From assembly GCA_947561395.2 (NCBI GenBank), contig OX387188.1, positions 15,346,229 through 15,410,228 of the forward strand: a stretch of 64,000 nt of DNA. The letters run 5' to 3'. The notes under the pieces were generated by a model that made no database searches, had not been told where the DNA came from, and saw only the letters and a program-made list of their open reading frames with translations. A program made the translations under genes and the position numbers. The DNA comes from Buxus sempervirens (lineage: Eukaryota > Streptophyta > Magnoliopsida > Buxales > Buxaceae). Below, in pieces: positions 10,118 through 22,846 of the stretch. Positions within the stretch are counted from its first letter, which is position 1, and the number at the start of each line of letters is the position of its first letter.

Positions 10118-11660
10118 GTGAGAGCGGCGGATTACGAAGGTTAGTGGTGACCGACGTCTCCCGTCACCAGTCCACCGTATGCCAATTTACGGAGGTTAGT
10201 GGTGACCAGAGAGTTTTGGGTCACCTATTCCTACCCTCTCTCTGATTGCACCGTTATATAGGATTTGCTACTACTTGAATCGTGCAGATAACATAATTAA
10301 ATTTGAAGCCTAACTCACCAACGTGGCAATGAGAAATCTGGATTCAGTATTTGAATATGGGCTCTAGTTCTGCTTACTGCTTAATTAAAGGAACCAAATC
10401 CTCAGCTGTAAGGTAACCTTGGTTAGTTGGAACTGCATAAAGGGCTCCTGTGTGAAGTGTGTTGTTGCTTTCATATTGAGTTGATTTCATGATCCCCATG
10501 TTTCCATGTTTGGCAGGAGGCCCTAATAGCAGTAGTACCAAGTAAGTCACTCTCTATGACATATTTGCCCAACTTTACCTTGGTTAAGTTTAGTTAACAG
10601 TGATGCTGGTAGTTATTTTGTGTGTGTGTGTTTTTTTTAATATTTAGTATTTAGTATAATGATACGAGTTCCTACAGAATGAGGCTTGCTTATTTATACA
10701 TTTATTATAGTGATATGAGTTTTTACTGAATGTGACTGGGAGCCCTTATGTTCATATATTGACTTCTATCTTCTGTTATTGAAGTATACATTGCAATCAA
10801 CAGCTATAGAATGTGGTCTGCAAATGCTTCAGTAATTGATTTAATTAATTGTATATTGGCATTGGATAGTGTCTGATTTGTCTCCTAGGTTGTCTATCGA
10901 CTTTGTTCATCTCCTTATGGGACTAAACTTACTGGGCACAAAGAGGTTAGTAAATTCTTCTAGTCAGTCTTAGAGAATCCTGCCTTCCCTTTCTTTGTGC
11001 TTTTGGAGATTACTTTTCTGATCCTTGTATTCTCTGACAACTAGGTCTCAAAATTATGAGACTGTAAATCAACATAAGAGCTCATTCCCATGTCTAAAAT
11101 TTTGTTAAGATGCTTCTGTAGATTTGCTCTTGTTGTCGTAAAATTATGTGCATATGTCACCTCTTTCAATTGGATCTTAAATTTTATAGTCTGGATGTGG
11201 AAGGGTTGAAATGCCTTCAACTTGATATTAAATGCTAATGTTTCAGTATACCGCATGACAAGTTTGACTGGTAGTAGCAGTGGAGTTACTACCCCAGTGT
11301 ATAACATCTAGTGGTGGAAATACTCAATGAAGTATTACTTCGGTGAGCCTGGAGGGTTCATTAAGCAATCCTTGTATTTCTTAAGTATTGAATCTTAAAT
11401 CTTATACTCATGGTATACTTCCTTTTAAATTGAGGTAAAAGTGCATCCAATACCCATCACTTTCATTTTCACAGTAAATTCTTATGTGGACTTTGTTTAT
11501 TGGTGCCTTAAAATTATATATTTAGTGGTTCCTTAAGTGAGATTTTAAAATTTTACAATGCAAGTAATGCTGTGTGAATGACTTTTTTGGAATTCCTTAA
11601 TTTCCAGCAAGATTGGCTTGCCTGTCAGATCCTTCAGTGTTTATATTTTTTGCTTGCTTA
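10118..11660. other. DIM1 intron sequence, no feature recognised
   Basis: Ordinary AT-rich intron sequence. A ~20-bp phrase (ggaggttagtggtgacc) occurs twice near 10137 and 10191. No gene or RNA is recognised. Confidence 0.5.
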
Positions 11661-12755
11661 GAGCATTAGTAGTAGCGTCCCTATTCAAATTCCCTATTTT
11701 AAGCAATCTAGTTCACTTTTATATTTTAAGGACTGTCTTTTCATACTGCATAAGATTCCCTATTTTTTTTTCCTTATATCATTAAAATATTAATTTTTTA
11801 GATCTTCTTTATTTTATTCTTAACCGATTTGTTTATCCTTCAAACCGATAATAACCTACAGAATCCTAACCCGAACCGTTTGAACATGCAATTTTCAAAC
11901 TAAAACCTGCCAACCATTCCGAACAAAATTTTATTTTTCCCCCAATAGCTATATTCTCTAATGGTAATATTTTCAACGGATATATTCTCCAACAATCATA
12001 TTTTCAATGGCTATATTCTCCAATGGTTATAATTTTAATGGTTATATTTTTTAACGATTATATTTTTTCAATAATTACTTTTACAAATATAATATTTCCA
12101 AGGGCTATATTTTTTCCCCTATAAAATATAGTAATTTCTTTGCAAATCACTATCCATTTGAAATTTCTATCTCACTTAACTCCAATTTTTGAATTGTTCT
12201 TTGTGTTATTGCCTTTATGGATTTTTTTTTTTTAATGGCAATCTCTACCATTCGTCTTCTGATGATGATGTAAAGGTCGCAATAGCGATTGTTACTGAAC
12301 AAGAAAATTTGAAGACAAAAAGAGGTTCAACATTAGGTCATGGTTCTATTATTCAAAGGCATATCTTCATCAATCGTAATTTGAACAAAGGCCACCAATG
12401 TCTTTTTGAAGATTATTTTGCTGAGCTCTTAGTTTATCTCGAAAATATATTTCGAAGGAGATTTCGTATGCGCCATGAATAATTCCTTCGTATTAAATGT
12501 GCAGTAGAAGTTTCAGACCCGTATTTTTTGCAGAAAAGGAATGCCGCTGGAAAGATTGGGTTATTTTCTTTACAAAAGATAACTAATGCATTTAGAATAC
12601 TTGCTTATGGAGTAATAACTGACTTGACATATGAGTATGTGAAGATTGGAGAAACCACCGTCAGAGAAAGTATGAAAAGATATGTAAAAGTAGTGGTCAC
12701 AATTTTTTCAGATGAATATTTGAGAAGACCAAACAACGACATAGCTAGATGCTAG
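11661..12755 (+). mobile_element. 5' half of a PIF/Harbinger transposon
   Basis: It begins gagcattagtagtag after TTA (the usual PIF/Harbinger target). Subterminal repeats aatggctatattctcc/aacgattatatttt fill 11950-12110. The transposase N-terminal region is readable at about 12213-12751. The frame contains EDYFAELLVYLENIFRRRFR, then an in-frame TAA at 12480-12482, and continues in the same frame to EYLRRPNNDIARC. This is the plant HARBI1/ALP1-like N-terminal region. The DDE nuclease domain is absent because pararetrovirus sequence follows immediately. An inverted copy of the same 5' half lies at 31165-32029. Confidence 0.8.
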
Positions 12756-14339
12756 TAGAAGGCAAAATTTTTCCATTCATCATTTTGATTAGAAAAATCT
12801 TTTTGCCAAACTGTTCTTGGTTGTCTTTTATCTTTGACATACAAATTTTTTTCTGATGCTTGTATTTCTAACACATCAGTTTTATCTTTCACAAGTTCCT
12901 CTGTAAATTATGACAATAACCATTGTTTTGGTATTTCTAAATCAGTCCATTTAATCAATCTTGGTTGGATTTCTGTATCAAATGGTCTGGGTTAAAATAT
13001 TTCTACAACTGTTTTATCTAAACTTTTTGTAGAGATCTCTAAAAATCTTGTTAATTCATGGATTGATTTCCATTGAATTGCTAAATTGTGTGAATCTAAT
13101 TTCATATTAACTGCACATGTTTTTATTTTAATCCTAACTGTGTCTTCCAAATTAGGATCATTTATTGAAATGAAATAATTTGGTTTGACATTAAACCAAA
13201 TAATTCCAGTGACTAGATTTGACTAAACTCCTCCAATTTTTTGCTCCTAGCCAAGGAAAGAAAAAATATACATATGTTTTAGGCACATTTAACTTCTCAA
13301 GCTATAAACCCTATAGTCTAAGTGTTCTGATAGATACAGGTGCAACAATTTGTTCCTGTAGATGGAAAGCAATTCCAGCAAAAAAATGGATGCTCATGAA
13401 ACATCCCAGTATGGTCAAAGGAATTGACAATAATGGAATAGTTATTGAATTCTGTGTTGTGTATATTGATGATATTCTTGTATTTTCAAAAAAATTAGAA
13501 ACACATAAAGAAACATTTAAAATTACTTTGTGAAAATTTCCAAAAACATGGAATTGTGTTATCACCCAAGAAAATAGAAGTAGAAAAAGATTCTATTGAA
13601 TTTTTTGGAATAGTTTTAAACCAAAAGGGAATAAAACTACAAGAACATATTATAGTAAAAATCAAATAATTTCTTGAAGAATTAACTGAGAAGAAACAAC
13701 TTCAATAGTCATTCAAGCATCATAATCATTTTTTGTGCACTTTTTCCTTTTCTAGAACATTGAGGTGCAATGTGACCTATTTCATTATAAATGTTGCATC
13801 TACATTGAGATTTTTTATTGTTATAAAATTTTCTTTTCCTAACATATTATCTTTTCTTAGAAAATTGCTTTTTCTTTTTTCATGGCTTCTATTTGAATTT
13901 TTTTCTTTTTATGTAATTTCCTTGTTTTAGGAATATTACAACCTATTTTCCAATTTTCTTTTAGAATTTTATCACAACACTGTTGACCATATTTTGTTTG
14001 GCTAATCTGGTTTTTTAGCCTTAATTTCAATACATATATCAGAGATTAGTCTTAGAACAAAGTTTATTCTAAAACCTAGATTATCCAATTTACCTATTTT
14101 TTTGTACATATTTTGGATATTTTTTAATACTTGATTCATCCCATGGATTAGGGAGTTTATGAAAGAATTGTTCAAGCCAATATATATTTGCTGGTGGGTC
14201 TAACCTGAAATAATATTTTTTGAATAGCTTGACATATTCTCAAATTGACATATATTATATAACTCTATTTTACTTAATACATAATTATCATCTTGTTGCA
14301 AGAGTGGTTCTCATGCATATCCACACATATTTTCTTTAA
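12756..14339 (-). mobile_element. Endogenous pararetrovirus (Caulimoviridae), segment A: MP and CP parts plus an inverted protease/RT part
   Basis: Fossil virus copy, broken many times. On the - strand, about 13200-12790 reads as a 30K-type movement protein region, and about 14330-13750 reads as the coat protein region with its CCHC zinc knuckle (near 13760-13830). On the + strand, 13219-13700 carries an aspartic protease motif (LIDTGAT) close to the reverse transcriptase box (YIDDILVF), so this part is inverted and internally shortened. The order CP-MP-RT-TAV across the whole fossil resembles Cavemovirus and Solendovirus; the genus is inference. The segment is cut off at its right by the MULE. 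Confidence 0.75.
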
Positions 14340-14986
14340 GGGATTTTTACAGCAACACCCCTCGAGGTTTGGGAAATGGGCACGCGGTACCCCTGTGGTT
14401 TCAAAGTGAGCACTTACTGCCCCCGAACTTTGGAAAAACGTCTGTTACACCCCCTGCCGTTACCTTGCCCACAGACGCCGTTTGGCATTTTTCTAAAATG
14501 GCAAAAATGCCCCTTCTTAAAACGCTCCTCCCTCTCTTCGTTCACCTTTCCCTCCAACAAAACCCTTCTCCTCAACAGAACCAAAACCCTTCTCTACGAT
14601 CTCTTTGCCCCAATCGCCAAGATGCCCTAATCGCTTCCCCCTTCTTCTCCTGCGCATCCCCTTCACGAAGCCTCCCTCTCTTTTTCTCTTTCGTTCTCCT
14701 TTCCTTTGTCTCACAGAATCCCATTCCTCCCTGTTGCGACGAACCGTTCTTCCTCCTCCTCTCCTAACATTCATCGGCGAGTGGAGACATACCGGCAAGG
14801 CGAGTGGAGACGTACCGGCGAGGGGAGACGAAACCAATTGCTGGTAAGTCGTTCTTCCTTCTTCTATTTCGTTATATTTCGTACCAAATGTGAGCTTAGT
14901 TTCATCGTGGTGCATTATTCTCTTCGTTGGGTTCATTCTGCTGTCCTTGGTGTTCAAACTTTTGATTTTGGGATCTGGGTTGTGTT
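14340..14986 (+). repeat. Left terminal inverted repeat of the MULE
   Basis: It pairs with 22847-23576. The open frames inside it are mirrored in the right TIR and are not genes. As in other MULEs the TIR is expected to carry the transposase promoter. The transposase start codon lies ~780 bp downstream of the TIR end. Confidence 0.9.
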
Positions 14987-15768
14987 TTGTTCTTGTTTTG
15001 AGTTAGATTTGATCATTTAATGCTCGAATCCTTAGTCCGATGCTTTCTCAATCTGGGATCGGTTAAAAAGGGTCTAGTTAGGGTTTCTGTATATTGCTGT
15101 GGTTGTGGTTGGTTAATAGGGGTTTCTGTGTTGTCTGAAGTTCTTATCTTGTCTGCTGCTTGGGCTTTTACTCCTACCATATTGTAAGAGGAGGTACCAA
15201 TGCCTCGTGTATCACGTGTAGATCCTACCATATTAAAACATCTGATCTCTAAACCAAAGGCTCACGTATTAACCAAGTGATTGAATTGCCTTGCAAATAT
15301 TAGTCGCAAATGCCATGATGTGTCTAAGAGGTGACAGACCCAATATTCTTTAGTAATCACCAAAATCCAGATGGATCCTTACCACAATGCCATTTCTGGA
15401 TTAGGTATAATATGATCTGTGTTTTTATTAAGATGAAAACTCAGTTTGTTTTTGCTTGTGCACAGATATGTAATCTTACATTCATCCACTTGGGCTACAT
15501 AGGTCACTCTAAATTAATTACAAAATATTTTTCTTTATATGAGTGTTGAGTTTAACTTGAAAAGAAATGTGTCAAATGGCCATGTTTTGAAAAGGAATAC
15601 CTGATTATTAAGACTTTGTCAAATTTATGGTTACAATGCCTGTAATTGGTTGTATTGCTTTTCATATATTTATTTCTGCAGCTATATGTGAGCTTAAGCA
15701 TTAGTTGTATTGCTTTTATGTATGTTAATTTGTCAGTTTGCAAAAATCATTTAGGTACAGCATAGAAG

Positions 15769-18262
15769 ATGTATACAATTGCAGTTCATCACATAAGGGG
15801 GGTCAAGTACATTGATTCCGTGGATGAGGATCGGTATAGTTTCATTGATTTATCAAACGATGTAGCGAAACTAGTTTGTGTTCGTCCAGGAAATGCCATA
15901 ACCATTAAATACCGGATACCTAGGACCCGGAATCTTAGTGTTGTTGATGGTGATGCCACTCTCATGCACATGTTTTCACTATATAGAGGATTGAAGGAAA
16001 TATACGTAGAAGTAAGTGAAGAAGAGATAGTCTTGCTGTCACAAATGCGAAGTGATAATGCAACATCCTCGGGATTCACTTCCACTAGATCATCTAGATC
16101 TAGGGATGAGCAAGGAGGAGGTGCAGAAGCAGCAGGAGCAACAGAATCGACTGAAGAAGATGAGGATTGGATAAATGAAGACATTTTAATCAGTGATAAT
16201 GAAGAAGGAGAAGAAGAAGAAGAAGAAGAAAGTGAAGAAGATGAGGTGGTTGGGTCACCCGAGGCTGATGTAGTTGAGGATAGTGAAGAAGGAGGAGGTG
16301 ATTATCTATCAAATTGTGAGTCTGATCCTGATTACCAAAGCCCATGGGATTCTGATGAGGACAGTGGAAGTGATGGTATTGAATTTGATGCCGAACATGG
16401 AATGGATGACCCCAAATTTCAAAGAGGTATGCAATTTAGTAACATCCATGAATTTAGACAAGCATTGGCAGAATTTGCAATCAAGGAGGGTTTTAATTTG
16501 AAAAGAATTAAAAATGAAAAGAAAAGGGTTACAGTTGGGTGTGCAGTTGAGGGTTGCACATGGAGATTGCATGCATCCACGAAACCTGATGGGACCACGT
16601 ACATGATCAAGACTTTTCAGCCAGAACACACTTGCACACGCGTCCACAATAATGTTGAAGCTAACTCTAGATGGATATCAAAAAAGATTATCCCACAAGT
16701 GCGTGCAAATCCTAAGGTTCAAATTTCAACAATTAGAGAGATGGTCCAAAGTAAGTTTGGTATTGAGCCTAGTGATATGCAGTTGAGGAGAGTAAGGAGG
16801 AAAGCCATTGAGGTAGTAGAAGGAAGTCATGGACTATCATATGGGCTTGTATGGAGATATGCTGAGATCATTAGAGCTACCAACCCTGGGAGTTTGGTAA
16901 AGATTGAGGCAGAGAGGCTTGATATATCTGCAGCTCCCATGTTCAAGAGGATATTCATTAGCTTTGCAGCAATGAGGTTAGGGTTTCTTCATGGGTGTAG
17001 ACCCTTCATTGGATTGGACGGTTGTCATTTGAAGGGTCCATATGGAGGTGTGTTATTAGCTGCAGTTGCGTTGGATGGCAACGGAGGTTTGTTTCCTGTT
17101 GCATATGCAGTGGTGGAAGCAGAAACATATGATAGTTGGTCCTTTTTCCTACAGAACCTCTATGTCGTCCTTGGTGTAGTGGATCGACCATGGACACTTA
17201 TTACTGACAGACAAAAGGTAACTACTACTTTGTACATTGCTTATAGCTAAAATTTTACCATATACGCAATATTAATTTATTGTTTGCATGTAGGGTATAA
17301 TCAAAGCAATTGGAGAAGTGCTACCCCATGTTAATCAACGTTATTGTGCGAGGCATATGTACAGTAACTTCAAGATAGTTCATAAAGGGCTATTGTTGAA
17401 GAATTTGTTTTGGGCAACAGTCAGAGCATACAACGTGTATGATTTTAATGATGCAATGGAGCGGATGAAGAATGCATCACTTGCTACATATAATTGGCTG
17501 AAGGAGATCCCCGTGGAGACTTGGTCACGACATGCATTTGATAAGCGTGTGAGAAATGATCATGTAACAAACAATTTGTCAGAGTCTTTTAATCAATGGC
17601 TTGGAGATCTAAGGGAGAAGCCTATTATAGCTTTATTGGGTGGTATAAGGACAAGGTGGATGGTGAAGCTTCAGAAAAGGCATGAAACTGCATCTACGTG
17701 GACTACATTAGTACCTCCAAGAGTTTGTGCAACATTGGAAGCAAGGAAAAAGGCAGCTAGGAGTTGTAGTATATTATTCGCTGGTGGGGACGAATATGAG
17801 GTTGTCGACAGCACTGGCAGATACACTGTAAAGATGGGTGGAAGAACATGTGCATGCCTAGTGTGGGATTTGTGTGGGATACCGTGTAAGCATGCAATTC
17901 AATGCATGATACATCGAAGGGATAATCCAGAATACCATTGTGATCCTTGCTACACAGTTGCCGCATACTTGAGGGCATATGGCGAATTTATTCATCCTAT
18001 TCCTGATGAAAGGATGTGGCCCACAGTTGATACAGACCCTTTAATGCCACCAAGACTTCGTCGCCTAACTGGAAGACCTAGGAAAAATAGAAGGAAAGAG
18101 ATAGATGAACCAAGGGATGGAAGCCAAATTCGAAGATCAAGTACCCTACGTTGTTGCATATGTGGTGGTTTCGGCCATAATAGAAGGACTTGCCAGCGTG
18201 GGCCCACAAAAGCTAAAAGCAAGGCTTCTACTTCTGGGAATACACAAAGGATAGATAATTGA
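15769..18262 (+). CDS. MULE transposase (mudrA-type), two exons, 805 aa
   Basis: Exons are 15769-17217 and 17294-18262. The 76-bp intron has GT (17218) and TAG acceptor (17291-17293) and is needed, because the first frame stops soon after it. Domain order: N-terminal PB1-like plant MULE domain (residues ~1-90); strongly acidic linker (~125-190); MuDR DNA-binding zinc region (~225-300, with CAVEGCTWRL and EHTC); DDE core with D417 in FIGLDGCHLKG, D480 in LITDRQKG, the RYCARHMY motif, and a likely catalytic E539; SWIM zinc finger CACLVWDLCGIPCKHAIQC (~residue 668); and a C-terminal CCHC knuckle CCICGGFGHNRRTC (~770). Length and order match the MuDR family. The protein would act in the nucleus on the element's own TIRs. 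No break is seen, so it is probably functional. The ATG chosen is the first of the long frame. Confidence 0.92.
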
Positions 18263-21205
18263 TTGGCTGGTAAGAAAAACCTCATTGCTTTATATGATAT
18301 TTTTGACTTATGGGCTGCTTTTGTTTAACTTTTTCCTTGTCTCCTACCTTCTTTCCTTTCACCTTTATTGTTTCAACCTAGAAGAAGGCTTGGGCGTTGG
18401 AGTGAATTGAAGAAAAAGAAGGCTTGTTCACCTAGAGAGAACCGGAGGTTATAGCGAAAAAGGTAGGTGGATAAATCTGTTTGGAGATTTTAGATTGGGA
18501 AATAACTAGCATAAGTGATGATTTTAGATCTGTAGTGTTGATTGAATTGATGTTATGTAATTATTCCTAGAATAGATCAGTTTTTCAAGATCCCTAAAAA
18601 CAGCTTAGTGCACCTGTTCTGCATTAATAAGTCAAAAAAGAAGAAATAGAAAAACTAAGGCTTCCTGTTTACTTAAAAGGCCCTAGTTTTAACTTCAAAA
18701 TCTAAATATAAAATGAGGAGGAAACTGGGAAAAAAAAAGGAGCAATTGATTACTTACTAGATTATGGTTGATATTTCTGTGTATATGTTACATAGAACTC
18801 CATGTATATGGTTGAAACTTATTACTCTAATTTCTGTGTCTCAGATTTTTTACTTTTCTGTGTATATGTTACATTGCAAAACCAACTCAGATTTTTTACT
18901 TTTTTGTGTATATGTTACATTGCAAAACCAACTCATACATTGCAAAACCAACTCAGATTTTTTACTTTTCTGTGTATATGTTACATTGCAAAACCAACTC
19001 AGATTTTTTACTTTTCTGTGTATATGTTACATTGCAAAACCAACTCAGAGAGTAATAAGTTCTGTGTCTGCAAATTATATTGATTACTTCCTAGTTAATG
19101 ATTTGACTTATTACTCTAATTTTTGATTCAGCCTTTGCCAAGCCTTTGCTAGGCTTGGAATGAAAGGTGTAAGCTCGGCAATTCACCAAGCTTGGGGAAA
19201 TGAGTCTGTTACACCCTACTTGATTAGTCTTTCAAAGCAAGTCCTTTGAAAGGACAATCAGAAAAGAAATAGCTTTTGCCAAACCATGGTGAAAAGGGAG
19301 AGCTTTATTAGGTGTATGCATTTTTAGCTTCACATTATGAGCCTTCTTTTTAGGGTACTTCTAGGTAAATGTCAAAGTTAAAAATTCAAGATGAGTGATA
19401 TTTTTGGTGCAGTTTATGTGCCAATTATATTCTGTTTCCTGTATATTTGCTAAGACTTTGTTGGATCTGAAAAGTAACTGTACATGACTTTGTTAGCATA
19501 TTCAATTAGGTCTCACAGATTTCTCTCCAAAATTGGAAATGATGCATAAGGCTGTTCTCTGTATCACAACTTATTTCCCCATCATGTAATGTTATAATTT
19601 TTAGGGTCCCTAATTTTTATGCTACATCAAATCTTCTAAGTATATTCCCATAAGTTGATTGCATATCATAAACAAACCGTAGGCAGCCTTTTTTTTTAGG
19701 CATGTGCCATGTAATTTCTGGACAAGTCATGTTTATATAAATTGATGGACAAGTCATGTTTATATCCTTTGTCTCTTAGATTTTATGTACTTCAAATTGA
19801 ATATCTCATTCACAATAATATTTTTTTTTTGCCTGTTTACAGGGCTGAAGCCACGGGTGAATATGAGGTTGTGGTCTTCTTTCATGTCTTAAACGATGTG
19901 GTGTGAATCCTTTTTTGTGTGTATTAAAGTACTCTTTTGCTTCTAATTAAGTATGGCTTGGAGAACCGGAGGTTTTGTATTAAGGATATGGTGTGAATGC
20001 ATGTACTCAATGGCTTGAAGTAGCAGGTCAAAGGTTTCTGGTTTTGTATTAAGGTTTCTGGTTTCTGGTTATCAACTTAAGCTTTTTTTTCTAGTATTAA
20101 AAGTGTTTAATCAAGGGACGGAGTGAGAAATGAAGTCAATTTACATGCTAGATTTTGAATGCTTGGTAGCAATTGCAAGTGGCGTGAAATCTGTGAAGGT
20201 GACTCTGTTATCCTCAATTCGTAATGATCTTGATACTAGACTCCTTCATCCCATGATCACCAAGGGTTTGATTGAGCCAATATCAAGTATTTATGAATTT
20301 GGTACCGATGGATTTCACAGCCAAGCAGAGGAAACTGAGGATAACAGAAGAGCAAAATTTCGCTGGATGGTTCACCGGGGATATACTAGCTATTGAGGAG
20401 TTCGTTTTCCTCAAGTTGTAAGGATGTACTCTTGCCATTTCAAGGCTGGTATCCAATTTTGAGGACATCTAAAATATAACTGAATCAGGTATATTATTAT
20501 ATTCGGAACAAATAAAGCATTTGAGGCAAGTTGATGAATTTTAACATTGTTTCAAGAGTCGCTGTTGGTGCTATATCATTTTTCAAGTTACTCTAGTTCC
20601 ATAAAATGATATATTGACGAAGTAACCAACGTGATATAGTTCCTTGTAATCTGCTTCGTTGTTCTTTGTAATCTGCTCCTTTAACCCGCCGTTACCGGAC
20701 TACTATTAGTAATATCAACAACTTTACAAGATCGACCTGATTGCTCAACCAAAAGTATTGTAGCCGAGTGTAAGCCCTGTTTTAGAAGATGCCGATGGAT
20801 AAAAGTGTTTAGAAGATGCCGATGGATAAAAGTGTTTAATACACAAGGTTTCAGCATATGTATTTTAGTGTAGACTTTGGCAATTGTTAGATACAAAAGT
20901 TCGGCTATGGCAAGAGACCCGTGAGCATGAACGCACAAGTTCTCAAGGTCTCATAAACAGTGTGATCCTTTCCAAGGCAAGGAATAGCCTAGTAAACAAG
21001 GTCTCATGTTTGACGCACAAGTCTTGTGCAAGGAAAGAAACTTCATTCAAGTAATTAAAAAACCTGCTCATGTAGTTCATAAAAGTAACAATTAAATAAC
21101 ATAACTTTCATTCAACATCAGTCCCAAAAGGAGAAGGAAAGAAACTTCAAATCCACAAACTAAGAACAACAACTATTTAAAAGTAACAATTAAATAACAT
21201 AGCTT
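18263..21205. other. MULE internal non-coding region between the two convergent genes
   Basis: Apart from the 46-bp minisatellite it holds a 27-bp tandem duplication near 20790-20840. Short open frames such as 20130-20396 have no recognisable domain. It presumably contains both 3' untranslated regions. Confidence 0.6.
18841..19044. repeat. 46-bp minisatellite within the MULE, four full copies and one partial
   Basis: Units start tcagattttttacttt and end gcaaaaccaac, at 18841, 18887, 18953 and 18999. A 20-bp partial copy lies at 18933-18952. Copies are nearly identical (one C/T difference), so the expansion is recent. It lies 0.6 kb downstream of the transposase stop, and no coding role is likely. 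Confidence 0.9.
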
Positions 21206-21914
21206 TCATTCATCGTTTATGTTAATTTCTTCTAACCCGTGTATCAATTCTCGATATAGGTCGCTCATCCTTCTTGCATGATCACGTTCCTCTAAAATTA
21301 ATTCTCGTTCTATTTTCCAAACATGATGTAATTTTTTACTTGAATTCTTTTCAGTTGAGCTAGATTCATTTCTCTCCTTCCCAGATGTACTACCACAGCA
21401 TGCCTTACCTTGTTGGTCTCCACCTTCGATGCTAACAACATTGTCTAACCAACAAAAAAATTTGCAATTACGATCATCCTGAAAAAATCGAATAAAAGAT
21501 ATAATCAACAAATCGCAACCAAATAATAATAATAGAAATTTAAAAGTAGCAATAAAAGAGTTCTTGCCTGAAATGGACAAGTATAAAAGGCACGGCCCTT
21601 GTTTTTTTCTGTCTTCGCCGTCAATAGACGACACGGTGCTTTTCCACATCGACAGATCAAGAGCTGATCACACCAAATAAAGAACCCACACCCCTTCTCT
21701 CCCGTATGCTACAATCCGAACAAATATATCACAACAAATATATATACTTCATTCCTTTATGAAAACACATAAGAACTAAACTTACAGAGTCTGGACAAGT
21801 TAGGAATTGACGTCCTGGATTGAGAGATGTATTTGATGTTAGCACCTTAAGCTTGCCCTTGCCACAAGGGCATGTAGGAACATTGCTATTAATTGTATGA
21901 TCTTTCGTGGCCAT
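21206..21914 (-). CDS. Double GRF zinc-finger protein encoded by the MULE, three exons, 180 aa
   Basis: Exons on the - strand are 21914-21786, 21708-21568 and 21478-21206. The first intron is GT-AG; the second has a GC donor (CAG|GCAAGA) and TTTTTTCAG acceptor. The joined frame is open and ends GLEEININDE. Two GRF zinc fingers are visible. The first is CPCGKGKLKVL, then GRQFLTCPDS, then GCGFFIWCD, and spans the exon 1-2 junction. The second is CRCGKAPCRLL, then GRAFYTCPFQ, then NCKFFCWLD, and spans exons 2-3. Two zf-GRF splits at equivalent points suggest an internal duplication. The charged C-terminal ~40 residues (KKLHHVWKIERELILEERD) likely form a coiled coil. GRF fingers bind single-stranded DNA or nucleic acid in known proteins (APE2, TOP3A, NEIL3). 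Similar small TE-linked proteins occur in plants as At4g04775-like. A role as transposition accessory is inference from its mudrB-like position. Confidence 0.82.
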
Positions 21915-22846
21915 TTCTATAACAAATGACATCAAAGTAAGGAAATATACTTTCATCCGCAATTATAAATAATTGCAAGCATTAGAGTCATTAGTAATAG
22001 ATAATTATTGAGAAAGAGATGGCTCTTCTACCACTAAGGGAAAACATGACCAATCCACCTGTTTGAGACACTCCCTGATAGGCTACATCACACATAAAAA
22101 GCCAAAATATGGCTAAGTCCACCGACCTTCTAAAGCTTACCAATTGCAAACCTTCTAAAGCTTACCAAGTAATTGGGTTTTGACAACCCAAACCACCCCC
22201 ATAACAATCCATTATGCACCAAACAAGATCAACAATGGTGTTGACTGAAATTTGCAATTGAAACAATCAGAAAACAATTTGAATTCTCCTTAGTCATAGA
22301 ATGATCAAACCAATCAGAAATTATATTGTATAACTCAAATCTGTATAAAATCCAAATCACATAAATTATAGTATATGTTATCATTAAAGTCTGGAAAGAA
22401 CCTTTTGGGAAAAATAGTCTGGAAAGAACCTTTTGGGAAAAATATATTTTGCTCTTCTCAAATCTGATTGCCCACAAGTGTACTATCATCAATAACCAAA
22501 GACTCATTTTATCTGATAAGAATGTGTTCCAGTTACTACAGATAAAAAAATTTTCCCTTCAGAAGGAATTCCAAGTAAAGAATCATTGAAACTCATTAAT
22601 TGGCCTAATTCTGAAGCTTATAAATTGCTAAGACTTTTCGTAGCTTGCTTGGTTGGTGATGATGTTAACAGACAAAAACCAATCAATTTCACTCTTCAGT
22701 TCTTGGGTAATTGGGAAGGTTTTCATGGCATATTCATTCTTTTGGTGCTAGAGCTCGTTCCTAGGTACCCAGAAATGGACTTCATTCAAAGGCCTTTATG
22801 TCCGCCTAGTTACAAGCAGCCCCATTTAGAACTTTGACAAACCTAG
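21915..22846. other. MULE non-coding sequence between the GRF gene and the right TIR
   Basis: It should contain the promoter of the GRF gene. A 28-bp tandem duplication (gtctggaaagaacctttt...) lies at about 22389-22442. A short + strand open frame at 22586-22837 has no recognised domain. Confidence 0.55.

Noticed and set aside
14369-14957. Several 80-146-aa open frames on both strands
   Set aside because: They lie wholly in the MULE left TIR and reappear mirrored at 22962-23547 in the right TIR; composition and mirroring mark them as chance frames.
20130-20396. 88-aa open frame in the MULE as a third gene
   Set aside because: No recognisable domain and no splice context that would extend it.
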